Source: Proteus vulgaris (GTDB lineage Bacteria; Pseudomonadota; Gammaproteobacteria; Enterobacterales; Enterobacteriaceae). Taken from it: DNA of 64,000 nucleotides. Shown here one piece after another: positions 46,520 through 55,067 of this stretch. Below the pieces are notes generated by a model. It ran no database searches. It worked only from the letters and a program-made list of their open reading frames with translations, and was not told where the DNA came from. The DNA is taken from assembly GCF_023100685.1 (NCBI RefSeq), contig NZ_CP090064.1, positions 310,001 through 374,000 of the forward strand, written 5' to 3'. The position numbers were made by a program, and so were the translations under genes. Position 1 is the first letter of the stretch, and the number at the start of each line of letters is the position of its first letter.

Positions 46520-47422
46520 TTATGAGGTGCCATAAAATGCTTCTAAAAATGGGTTGGAAGGTAAGCCAATCACTAATGGTGTAATGCTTATACGAACCTC
46601 ATCGATATGATTAACAATACCGAATCCAGTGAAATTACCTCGTCCGCCTGAAGGGCGAAACTGAACAAAAGCTGTGCTTGTAGTAATCCAACGAGGATCA
46701 ATGATAAGCGTCGCTTTTACTCCTGAGAATGAGGTGTAAATTTGTGGGTCTGTCGAAATATTTCCACGAACCGCATGTACATAGGCATCTAGAGACCTAG
46801 GCATTTCTATATTTTTTGTACGGAATTGCTGATCAAAGGCAACAATTGCCCCTCTACCTTGATGTCCAAGCTCAATTAATTTTTCAGGTGTGATGGCTTT
46901 AATTTCTATTTTTTTAAAGAGATTTTCAAATGCTATCATCAGGTAATTTAAGTTCCATCCTAACTCATGTAGCGCAATGATTTTATTGTACTTAGATAGA
47001 TCAATTTTGAAGCCAGCATGAGCTGCTAAGGTAAGTAATCTTGGAATATTTAGGTAGTAAAAATGATGTAATTTAGTTTTCCATGGACTTTCGACTTTGA
47101 ATCTATCCTTTAGCCAAATAGAATGATCACTCCGGAGTGCTAACAGGGTTTCAACAGAGAATCGTTCTACTGCAGAATCAATCTCTGAGTGATGATTGCA
47201 GCAAAGTAGTAATAAATTTGACTCATGATTTCGTTGCTCAATAGTTAACGATGAATTCCCTCTTGGCCCCTCTGGCTGTTCCGCAACAATGTGAGCTACC
47301 TGACCAATAAACTGAGATGATAGCCCACTCTCATCTTCAATGAGCAATCTTTCTCTACAAATTACACAGCAACCACCATCTCTTACCCAAACAATTCGTC
47401 TTACTTTTTGACTAATGGGCAT
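46520..47422 (-). CDS. HNH endonuclease with an unassigned C-terminal domain
   Basis: 300 aa. The N-terminal ~90 residues are an HNH domain: zinc cysteines in 'DGGCCVICRERL', 'VAHIVAEQPEGPRGNSS' with the catalytic His44, then 'NHESNLLLLCCNHHSEID'. This form resembles HNH domains fused to sensors in defence effectors such as SAVED-HNH proteins. The remaining ~200 residues ('LNIPRLLTLAAHAGFKIDLS', 'TSFSGVKATLIIDPRWITTS') match nothing I know and could be the sensor. No nucleotide cyclase gene is adjacent. It is convergent with the Shedu gene. Confidence 0.85.
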   Translation of the reverse strand: MPISQKVRRIVWVRDGGCCVICRERLLIEDESGLSSQFIGQVAHIVAEQPEGPRGNSSLTIEQRNHESNLLLLCCNHHSEIDSAVERFSVETLLALRSDHSIWLKDRFKVESPWKTKLHHFYYLNIPRLLTLAAHAGFKIDLSKYNKIIALHELGWNLNYLMIAFENLFKKIEIKAITPEKLIELGHQGRGAIVAFDQQFRTKNIEMPRSLDAYVHAVRGNISTDPQIYTSFSGVKATLIIDPRWITTSTAFVQFRPSGGRGNFTGFGIVNHIDEVRISITPLVIGLPSNPFLEAFYGTS

Positions 47423-47609
47423 AACATATTTACCTTTTAAGTAATTTTGTTGTTCTTACATTAATTTTTTTGATTCATTGAAATCTAATATCGAATATGT
47501 GAGTCTCTGAATAATGGTTTGATTATAATTCAACTCAGTTGCACTATAACTAAGGTCACTATTATTTATCCAGTTATATCAAATCATTAAATGAAACTCC
47601 AGTGGCTGG

Positions 47610-48095
47610 TTAAATAGCCTTAGGATTCAAAAGTTGTTTATAGCTGATTTCCATTTTTTCTATGAAATCAGCTCTAATATCAGGAAATCCTGATGTTAAT
47701 GTTTCTTTTTCTTTTATTTTGAATAACATATATAGATAGCTTTGAGAAATGTGTTCAACATGAACTGAAGGAAAAGGTCTATTTTTTATGATCTTTTTAT
47801 TTAGCTCACAATCATCAATCATATTGTATTGATCGCCAGTTATATCAATTACAATATCGTCGATCTCTAGCCAATAATGGGTTATTTCTTCACTCTTACC
47901 TGTTGCTGCGGATACACCTTTAAGTTCAAGGTTTGGCCATTTTTTTAGAAAATGGTATGCTAAAAGCATTGAGGAAAGCTTGCAGCTCATAATTGGAAAG
48001 CAATCTATTACAAGTTATGTATTTGATTTATCACAGTTGTTAAGTAGTTCTCGAAATTTTGATGCTTCTTTTCTGAGCTCGTTTATCGTTTTCAT
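47610..48095 (-). pseudogene. Transglutaminase-like protein gene interrupted by one in-frame stop
   Basis: The frame runs from ATG 48095 to 47610 (161 codons) without frameshift but has TAA at codon 27 (48017-48015). Downstream the domain is complete: 'DCFPIMSCKLSSMLLAYHFL' with Cys38, 'THYWLEIDDIVIDITGDQYN' with His73 and Asp79/Asp84, the Cys-His-Asp order of transglutaminase-like proteases. A restart at 47990 (MSCKLSS) would remove the first 35 residues including the conserved 'FP' turn. TAA is one change from GAA, CAA or AAA. Confidence 0.7.
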
Positions 48096-48184
48096 TGTTT
48101 TGACTTATTAGCATGTTTTAGGCTGACAAAGTATAAACCAAGTGTTGTTCTAATTTTTATATCTATTAATGCAATGTTTTCATT

Positions 48185-48203
48185 GTGGGTACATTTCCGG
48201 GTA
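48185..48203. promoter_or_regulatory. Integrase arm-type repeats, right set of island A
   Basis: GTGGGTA (48185-48191) and CCGGGTA (48197-48203), 12 bp apart, match the pair next to the intact integrase at 27,034-27,052. They lie 57 bp before the right attachment core. Confidence 0.65.
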
Positions 48204-48259
48204 TAAAAATAATCACTAAAAATATATTATTTAAATTTCATGTTGTTAGTCTTTCTTTG

Positions 48260-48300
48260 CGAGTCCGGCCTTCGCACCATAAGAACATCAATGGACGTCA
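48260..48300 (+). repeat. Right attachment site of island A / left site of the next island
   Basis: A copy of 26,890-26,931, lacking one G in the CCA-proximal stem. Homology to the leuX flank continues into the following integrase, so this is both the right end of island A and the left boundary of the second element. Confidence 0.88.
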
Positions 48301-48402
48301 CAAGACGTCTTGTTTGTATCTAAAATCCCAGTTCTACAAGGCTTTTCCCCACTTTTCAGTCTTCCCAAGTATACTAAGGTCAACCCACATCAAGTACCTG
48401 CT

Positions 48403-48451
48403 GTTGGTATATGTGTTGGTATCTCTCGATTCGATAATAGTTTGTACCAAC
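48403..48451. promoter_or_regulatory. Arm-type repeats of the second integrase (GTTGGTA)
   Basis: GTTGGTA at 48403-48409 and 48415-48421 (12 bp apart) and inverted TACCAAC at 48445-48451. Geometry is identical to the first element (12 bp and 30 bp steps), but the heptamer differs. Confidence 0.65.
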
Positions 48452-48466
48452 AGAAGGAGATAAATC

Positions 48467-49200
48467 ATGGCTCTTACTGATGCTAAAGTCAGGGCTGCTA
48501 AGCCTTTGGATAAATCGTATAAATTAACAGACGGTGATGGTATGCACTTGATGGTACATACCAACGGCTCAAAATATTGGCGTTTACAGTATCGCTTTGG
48601 CGGTAAGCAAAAAATGTTAGCGCTGGGTGTTTACCCTGATATTTCACTCGCAGAAGCCAGAGAGAAAAGAGATACAGCCAGAAAGTTAATTGCTAATGGA
48701 TTTGATCCAAGCGAAAAACGCAAAGAAGTGAAAGAAGAGCAACAAAAGGAATTTAATACTTTTGAGAAGGTAGCTCGTGATTGGCATGCAACCAATAAGA
48801 AGTGGTCAGAAGGGCATAGTTATCGAGTCCTCAAAAGCCTTGAGGACAATATCTTTGTTGCTATTGGTAAACGTAATATTGCTGAACTAAAAACTCGCGA
48901 TCTCCTAGAACCCATTAAAGCCGTAGAGATGTCTGGACGTCTTTATATTGTGGCACGCTTACAACAGCGTGTGACAGCTATTATGCGCTATGGGGGGAGC
49001 TGGGCTTTGGGCAGATGACGTTATCGAGAGACAGCTTAGCCATTTGGAAAGAAATAACGTTAAAGTGGCTTATTTGCACACATCACATCATTTAGATGAG
49101 CGCCGGCTTATGTTGCAATGGTGGGCTGATTAATCTAGATACCAATAGGCAAAGATTTATCTCGCCTTACGACTACGCCCAATCCACAGGCAGGGAATAA
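48467..49200 (+). pseudogene. Second P4-type integrase, internally deleted
   Basis: Residues 1 to about 177 are intact and about 90% identical to the first integrase ('AIGKRNIAELKTRDLLEPIK' is shared). After 'TAIMRYG' the sequence jumps to the equivalent of residue 357 of the first integrase ('LWADDVIERQLSH'), in a different frame. This removes about 180 residues with the catalytic Arg and the HxxR pair; only the last His and the Tyr ('VAYLHTSHH') remain. A further one-base insertion breaks 'WWADYLD'. The enzyme must be inactive. Confidence 0.9.
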
Positions 49201-49594
49201 CATCCCCACCACCTAAATGTAGTTATTTACTGTTTTAGGTAATTAGGTTTTAAATACTTTTATATATAACTGTTTATACTGTTCACTTTCATATAAATAT
49301 AGTAATTAATTATTTGATATTGTTAATAAATTTAATTTTGAATAGTTTAACTATAAGTGTGCGCCAGTGTTCATCGGTGTACACTTCTAAAAGCTGGTGG
49401 TTGTTAGATAATCCTGCCTGATATTGAGCGAAGCCCTGATTACACGACTGAGGTAACAGAGCTATAACCCTTTACTTATATTACCTTTTATTTCTACCGA
49501 TTAGCTCACGGTATTAAAAATACTAATATTCGTTATATAGTATTTACCTTTGGCTAAAACAGGATACTGTAGCGTGATATGTTGCACTTAAATG
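49201..49594. other. AT-rich spacer
   Basis: About 390 bp after the deleted integrase. No credible gene, repeat or RNA is seen. Confidence 0.5.
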
Positions 49595-49861
49595 CTACTT
49601 TAAGACCTTATGAATAATGACTATTAGCAATAGACTAGTGGGAAAGCTCAGCATTGCAAAAGTAGAAATCAATTCATTTGATTGAGTTAACATATCTGCA
49701 ATTTCTTGTAGTCCTTGGGGCGTTAGTTGGTCTGACCAAGGTTGATCAAGTTGGTATTTTTTAGTAACCGCATATCCCATCTTTAATAAAAAAAGAATTA
49801 AATAATTCGTAATTATAATAAATACCGTTAAGGCCCACTTTACTATACTTTTAGCTTTCAT
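49595..49861 (-). CDS. Small two-helix membrane protein, probable immunity protein of the PAAR effector
   Basis: 88 aa from the ATG at 49861, overlapping the end of the PAAR gene by 11 nt. Two hydrophobic helices ('ALTVFIIITNYLILFLLKMG' and 'AMLSFPTSLLLIVIIHK') flank a ~35-residue loop likely to face the periplasm. Position directly downstream of, and overlapping, an effector gene is typical for its immunity gene. A membrane-bound immunity protein would fit an effector that acts in the periplasm. Inference only. Confidence 0.6.
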   Translation of the reverse strand: MKAKSIVKWALTVFIIITNYLILFLLKMGYAVTKKYQLDQPWSDQLTPQGLQEIADMLTQSNELISTFAMLSFPTSLLLIVIIHKVLK

Positions 49862-51005
49862 CAGGGGTCTCTGCATCAAAAGTGCTACCAAAAATACCTC
49901 TGGATCCCTCAGATGAAATACCGGACGAGCCTACGGTTGATAAGCTTTGGGTTCCTGCTTCATAGCCAGATTGCTTAACTCCTTTCTCAGTGGGTTTTCC
50001 GCTATTAATATTAGGATATTTTTCTTTAAACACACCTGTCATTTCAATAATAGTCAGTGAAGAAAAATCGTGTTTTTTACTATCCAGGTAATCTTCTAGC
50101 GATAAAGGGATAACAAAAGACTCTTCTCTTTCTATGGGATATTGGGTTCTAGTTGGGGTATAACTGCTATTGAATATTTTTGATCCCCCAGCCTTCAATC
50201 CATGGACTGTATGGGTTGTACAATTGCTTGAACTTAAGTCATAGACGTCGATTACATGACCGTAGTTTTTTGTCGCTTCCCCCGCATTTTGGGGTAGCCA
50301 TGTTGGTTTTGTGCCATTTATCCATAATGAATAGAAATGTTGATATGTTTTTTCAACATCTGCATCGTTGATTGAAAAAACACGAGCATTCATTTTGTAC
50401 AGCTCATGCCTAAAATAATTTCTAGCATCCTCACCTTGTAAATATATAAGAATACCATCGCCAGCGACGCCAGCAGTACCTGTACGCCCAAATCGACCAT
50501 AAGTAAAAACGTGAATATGGTTATCTTTGTGAATTGAAATATAAGAGTGTCCTGCCTCTACTCTTTCAGTCCAAACGTAGACTCCATCCGATAGCTGCTC
50601 ATCAGCTCTATCACACACTCCTATAGCATACTCATTATATGTAGATTGCGAACTATTAAAGTGTTGGTGCGGAGGAGCTATAGGTTTATCTTGTACTACA
50701 AGATTATATGCGCGAGACATCGGTTCATCTTCTTTACTGTAGCAATCTGTGATGGAGTTTATCAGTCTTGCTTTACACGGACAGGAGCTAAAGCTATCCA
50801 GTGTTCCAGCCATCATTCTACCATTACCCCATACGTTGCTAACACCACCAAGTATGTTGTATGTTCCCGAGTGTTTGCCACAGGTTACTATGTCTCCTTG
50901 ACGTGCAGCAGACCTTCCATAAAATTGAAAGGTATCATCACCCGTTAAAATCTGACCGCCACAGGTTGTTTTATCGCCAACTCGTAAAAAATATCCTATA
51001 GCCAT
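49851..51005 (-). CDS. PAAR-domain type VI secretion effector with a probable permuted papain-like domain
   Basis: 384 aa. Residues 1-85 are a PAAR domain ('RVGDKTTCGGQILTG', 'ARQGDIVTCGKHSGTYNI', 'MAGTLDSFSSCPCKARLI'), which caps the VgrG spike of a type VI secretion system. Residues about 140-275 contain 'VEAGHSYISIHKDNHIHVF' and later 'DLSSSNCTTHTVHGLKAGG'. A His before a Cys in this spacing suggests a permuted NlpC/P60 or papain-like hydrolase attacking peptidoglycan or lipids (inference). The tail is Ser/Gly/Thr-rich. No VgrG gene is in the window, so it would use a spike encoded elsewhere. Confidence 0.78.
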   Translation of the reverse strand: MAIGYFLRVGDKTTCGGQILTGDDTFQFYGRSAARQGDIVTCGKHSGTYNILGGVSNVWGNGRMMAGTLDSFSSCPCKARLINSITDCYSKEDEPMSRAYNLVVQDKPIAPPHQHFNSSQSTYNEYAIGVCDRADEQLSDGVYVWTERVEAGHSYISIHKDNHIHVFTYGRFGRTGTAGVAGDGILIYLQGEDARNYFRHELYKMNARVFSINDADVEKTYQHFYSLWINGTKPTWLPQNAGEATKNYGHVIDVYDLSSSNCTTHTVHGLKAGGSKIFNSSYTPTRTQYPIEREESFVIPLSLEDYLDSKKHDFSSLTIIEMTGVFKEKYPNINSGKPTEKGVKQSGYEAGTQSLSTVGSSGISSEGSRGIFGSTFDAETPDES

Positions 51006-51304
51006 ATCTGTCCCTAAACGTAATTGAACTTAAGTTAAATGTTATTGTTGACCAGCGTTAAGGTATTGACAAGTTATTTTTAACAATTACTAAGAGTTAC
51101 AATAGATAAGAGTAGAGTATTGACGTTATTAATAATATCCAATGAAAATGATAAAGATGCTATTATGGCAACAGCTTATGTAAGAGGGGGGATGGTGTTA
51201 ATTAATCTAGTTTTCAAACCCCAAACTACTGAGTATAAATTTAAGTATACAAAAAATTATTTATAAATTTATATTAAATAAAAAAATGCATTGAATGTTA
51301 AGAT

Positions 51305-51350
51305 CGAGCCTGGCCTCCGCACCAAAAATTAGACGCTAAGAGCGTCTTTT
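51305..51350 (+). repeat. Third tRNA-end-like sequence plus terminator
   Basis: CGAGCCTGGCCTCCGCACCA (51305-51324) resembles the leuX 3' end (three substitutions and one gap). It is followed by the hairpin AGACGCT-AAG-AGCGTCT and six T, as the leuX end is followed by a hairpin. It is probably the decayed right end of the second element. The 250 bp on its left up to the PAAR start hold no gene. Confidence 0.55.
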
Positions 51351-51386
51351 TTATATTTAGCCTAAACCCTATTATTGATTTTGAGT

Positions 51387-52306
51387 CTATTTTTGATATT
51401 CAAAAGTACCATCCCATTCGGGCAGTTCAGCAGGAGGAAGAGGGACAATTTTATCAATATCGGAAAATTTGGCGTTGGGGTATTCATCTCTTTCGTCATT
51501 AATCAAAGCATAACGACGAGACCGTTCTAAGTCGATTTTCTGTCCTAAATAATCCAAGCTATTATTAGGATCACTCGTTTTAAATGCTCCTGATAAATTA
51601 TAAGCACTTTGAGAATCTCCTTGTTTAACTGTCTTTTGATAATAAAATAAAGCTTGCGAGTAATTTTCATCAACAACCAAATAGTTCATCGCTAAACGAA
51701 AAGAGGCTTTACTAAAACCTTGACGAGATGCACGATCCAACATCGCACGCCCTAAATCTAGGCGATATAATTCAGGCACTCGAATATTTATAAAATTTTG
51801 CCCTATTACATATTGTCCTTCGGGATCCTCCATCACGGCAGCTTTTAACATATACTAAATGCGGCTCCTTTATCCTGCTCTACACCATATCCTCTTTCTA
51901 AATAAGTCTCCATAATGTAATAACCAAAAGGAATATTCATTTGAATTAAGCGCTCGACTAACTCGATAACTTCATCCGTTCGATATTTACCAACGGAAGG
52001 ATCAATATCCCCTTCAGTTATCATAACTTGCAAATTACCTATCGCTTTGTAATGGTCTTTTTCAGCGGCTTGGCGATAAAGCTGCGCTATTTGATTAAAA
52101 TTGGGATTATCCTGTTCGCTTAATTGCACCGCCTGTTTAAACCAATTGTCTGCTTGCGGATCTAATGGCAGAAAAACATCATCCACCATTAATACTTTGC
52201 TATGAACATAAGTCGGTTGCCAAAGAGATTTTTGAGTTATATCTGGATTAGTCGACACTAACGTACAAATAATCGTATTTAAGTCCGGTATTCTTTTTTC
52301 TATCAT
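51387..52306 (-). pseudogene. Frameshifted Sel1-like/DUF6396-type repeat protein gene
   Basis: Two overlapping frames, 52306-51845 and 51851-51387, join into one protein of about 305 aa if two bases are removed. The junction reads GCATTTAGTATATGTT, where AGTATG would continue 'QDKGAAFS' into 'MLKAAVMEDPEGQYVIG'. The extra AT is a dinucleotide duplication. Helical repeats ('FKQAVQLSEQDNPNFNQIAQ', 'ALFYYQKTVKQGDSQSAYN') resemble Sel1/DUF6396 proteins found as immunity or accessory proteins beside Proteus toxins. The 5' end overlaps the next gene by 4 nt (ATGA). Confidence 0.7.
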
Positions 52307-52548
52307 TTCATTTTTTTATCTTCAGATAATTTGTCTTTCTTAAAAAAATTAGGAGACAAATCAGGGTACTTTAATTCTTTTAGCATATCGTAAGTCGTAA
52401 AACTCCCCACTTTCATTTCTTCAAGTGCCGTGGTATTTGTCATCACAAATAAATACAGGGGTAAATGATATCCTTCTGCTTTTCTCTTTTTTACCGCCTC
52501 TGTTAATGTTGTTACAAGAGGTGAATAACGGAAATATTGATTTTCCAT
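52303..52548 (-). CDS. Hypothetical protein, first gene of the repeat-protein pair
   Basis: 81 aa, from ATG 52548. It begins 'MENQYFRYSPLVTTLTEAVK' and ends in a Lys-rich tail. No family recognised and no signal peptide. It overlaps the following frameshifted gene by ATGA, so the two are translationally coupled. It could be the separated N-terminal part of a larger ancestral protein. Confidence 0.5.
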   Translation of the reverse strand: MENQYFRYSPLVTTLTEAVKKRKAEGYHLPLYLFVMTNTTALEEMKVGSFTTYDMLKELKYPDLSPNFFKKDKLSEDKKMK

Positions 52549-52589
52549 ATAAATATAATTGCGGGCAGTCGATATTGCTTCTATACCAA

Positions 52590-53144
52590 CTATTGTTTTA
52601 ATACCATTGGATTAAAAACGACTATTTTTTTATCCTTAGTAACACCACATGGCATAAAACCTTTTTTAAATATGGAGAATATTTCTTCTAATTTAGAACT
52701 CTCATTAAAAGAAAATAAATATCGATAAATACTAGCCATACTTAGCATATGATGACACTCATCACTAACTTCTTCTAAAAATGAATCATATTCGATATTG
52801 TCAGCTAATCCTTGCTTCTTTCTCATGAGATATAATTTTCTTTTCCTAATATTTTCCTTTACATAGTCTTCAGTTGACAGCTTTGTTCTGTCAAGAATAT
52901 TTTTATCTGCCTTTTTATAATCTTCATGAAGGTAAAATTCAGATATGAGATCAGAAAAAAAATCGCTCCAAATTGCATATGGACTTGAAACATTTTGATC
53001 AAAAAGGAGTTTTATAGCATTTTCTTTATCTTCTATAATTTCATATCCTTCTAATTTATCAGAAGATCCAGAAAGAAAATTAGAGCTTTTTAAAAAAAGC
53101 ATTGGCTCCATATAAAAATCTATTGTTTCATGCATTGATATCAC
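52590..53144 (-). CDS. Hypothetical protein, probable immunity partner of the adjacent toxin fragment
   Basis: 184 aa, acidic and helical, cytoplasmic by composition ('FDQNVSSPYAIWSDFFSDLI', 'EEVSDECHHMLSMASIYRYL'). Its ATG overlaps the stop of the toxin-like frame by 4 nt, the usual layout of polymorphic toxin and immunity genes. The family is not recognised; immunity proteins are poorly conserved, so the role is inferred from position. Confidence 0.6.
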   Translation of the reverse strand: MISMHETIDFYMEPMLFLKSSNFLSGSSDKLEGYEIIEDKENAIKLLFDQNVSSPYAIWSDFFSDLISEFYLHEDYKKADKNILDRTKLSTEDYVKENIRKRKLYLMRKKQGLADNIEYDSFLEEVSDECHHMLSMASIYRYLFSFNESSKLEEIFSIFKKGFMPCGVTKDKKIVVFNPMVLKQ

Positions 53145-53506
53145 CCTAATATTTTACTCCAACAATCAAACACTCTTTGCCTTCCTATTTGGCTAACATC
53201 CTTACCAAATATTTTTGTGTTATACATATCTTTAGATCTAATTATATTCCCATCCATTATGCCTTTTTTAGCTATATCTTGTATGTTAGCTACTTGTTGC
53301 GATATAACTTCTTTAGATTGTTTAAGATCTATTCTATCTAAAGCATTTCTAATCGCATCTGTGTATCCGTGATGGTTGCCTTGGTGCCTTGCCATTGCAC
53401 TAACACCATTGTCAGCTTTCCTCAAGTCAAGAATATGCCGTTGGCAGCAACATCAATACCATATTCAATTTTTATCAAAGCAGGATGATTTACCAATTCC
53501 TTCGGT
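53141..53506 (-). pseudogene. C-terminal fragment of a polymorphic toxin with an AHH-like nuclease fold, frameshifted
   Basis: From about 53,506 the minus strand reads 'PKELVNHPALIKIEYGIDVA' and 'ANGIFL', then shifts frame by one base near 53,427 (TTGAC where TTGGAC would give 'LDLRKADNG') and continues 'ARHQGNHHGYTDAIRNALDR' to 53,141. The order GID-(N)-ANGIFL...H.G.HHxxY matches the end of AHH/HNH-type toxin domains carried by Rhs, CDI or type VI effectors. The delivery part is missing; an IS3 remnant abuts the break. Confidence 0.65.
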
Positions 53507-53584
53507 ATAACCTTGCTCGGTGACTAATATGACCACCTCTTGCTTAAACTCAGTGGTATAAATATTGTTTGTTTGTTTTTTCAT
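53507..53584 (-). pseudogene. 5' remnant of an IS3-type OrfA transposase
   Basis: From ATG 53584 the minus strand encodes 'KKQTNNIYTTEFKQEVVILV' and 'TEQGY', the typical first residues of IS3-family OrfA helix-turn-helix proteins, then runs into the toxin sequence. Just upstream TGATCTGTTTT and AAAACAGATCA form an inverted repeat (about 53,625-53,649). Confidence 0.65.
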
Positions 53585-53661
53585 TTAGCACCTAAATAAT
53601 TGGATTAGATTCCATTATTAAAGTGATCTGTTTTATTAAAACAGATCACTCACTGTATCAA

Positions 53662-53950
53662 GCTAAAGAAGAACAGAAAAAGAATTTAATACATTCGACA
53701 AGCTTCTCTGTGATGGCCTCGCGACTAATAAAAAGTGGTCAGAAGGAGATAGCTGTCGAGCCCTTAAAAGTCTTTAGGGCAACGGGAGTGGGCTGAACTG
53801 AAAACTTACATTATCCTAGGTTCATTAAAGGCATAGATACGGCAGGTAGTTTGATATTGCGACTCCATTATAACAATGCGTGACAGCTATTGTGCGCAAT
53901 ACAACACAGAGAAGCTTAATTGATTATAACTCTACTTATAATATAGCTAG
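53662..53950 (+). pseudogene. Third, heavily decayed P4-type integrase
   Basis: Scattered blocks on the + strand match the other integrases: 'ATNKKWSEGDSCRALKSL' (compare ATNKKWSEGHSHRVLKNL), then an 'AELKT' block, then DNA that aligns to 'RVTAIMRYAVQSGLIDYNPA' with several stops and shifts. No intact frame remains. It indicates a third integration event at leuX older than the other two. Confidence 0.75.
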
Positions 53951-55067
53951 CCAATTCATACTACTCAGTTAGTGAATAGTACAAACCTACCTGTGATTAT
54001 GAAAAGCTTATCAGAGAGAAGAAATTTACTTTTTTTCTATTATTGTTTAATACATATCGAATTAAGATAATAATGGTTATGAAGGAAATATAGATAATAT
54101 TATTTATGCAAAATATAAAAAACAATTACGTTCTCATTCTAAAAATAAGTATTTACCAGATATTCTATTTTTGGTGTTTATTTTTATAACATCAAGATAA
54201 TGAACTTCATTTAATAAAAATAGATTGATTTAAGTGAGGTTCAATATATTAAATTGAGTTATGTATATCAATGTTAATTGTGAATAAGATGTGTTTTTGC
54301 TACCTTTTTTTAACAATTAACATTCTGTTATCTGAAAAAAAGAGATTGCAAATGGTTAGGTAATGATACTTAATTTAATCATACGTAAAAATATAACCAT
54401 ACAATTATGTCGGTGTTCTATTTTAGATAGATGAATAAAGACTTAATGATGAGATTTATTAGATAATAATTCTAAAATTATTTTTTTGATTTAAGTCGTT
54501 ATCTGGGTTGGTGATATTAAATGTAATTATTGACATATATCCACCGCGCATTTTGTTTACTATTTGTTTCAAATTTGTTTGTGAAATTAAATATGTGTGT
54601 GTTTTACGTGTTTTACGTGTAATTTTGCTGTTTCTTATTGAATATCAATGACCAAGAATAGTCTTAATTTCTAGTAAATAATGCCGTTTTTAATCCTAAT
54701 ACGAGTATTAATAAATTAATCCTTCGTTCATATACAGATTATCCTAATTCGCTTTTTAGTTTATTGCACTTTTTATTAATCGTTTTTTGATGTTATTTGA
54801 TCTTTTATTCCTATATTTCATTAAAAATCATTACTATTATTTATTTAATCTTAAGTTCTTTTACAAATTGAAAATAAATATTTCAAGTTATAGTATGTGC
54901 GTAACGAAATTTGGTGGAGTAATTAAAAATATAAATTAATTATTCCATTAATAATATCTAGGTAATTAGATTAAGTTTTTTAAACATCTTAATCTAATAA
55001 AGATAAGCTCTACTATTTTAAAAAAATGACGTTAGTCAGATATTAACTTACTTTTGAGGTATACATA
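53951..55067. other. AT-rich intergenic region ahead of the fimbrial operon
   Basis: About 1.1 kb without a gene. ATTAGATTAAG (54965-54975) and CTTAATCTAAT (54988-54998) form a perfect 11-bp inverted repeat 70 bp before the pilin gene, probably in its leader. TTGAAA and TATAGT near 54,867-54,893 could be a promoter with a short spacer. There is no recombinase gene here such as mrpI, so an invertible promoter is not supported. Confidence 0.5.

Noticed and set aside
46520..47422. CBASS system centred on the HNH gene
   Set aside because: No nucleotidyltransferase of the CD-NTase type is nearby and the C-terminal half shows no SAVED motifs that I can recognise.
51305..51350. A second functional tRNA gene at the third tRNA-end-like sequence
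   Set aside because: Only the 3' arm-like 20 bp are present; the upstream DNA cannot form the D, anticodon or acceptor stems.
53951..55067. Phase-variable invertible promoter ahead of the fimbrial operon
   Set aside because: Only one short inverted repeat (11-bp arms, 12-nt spacer) is visible, too close together for an invertible segment, and there is no tyrosine recombinase gene next to it.
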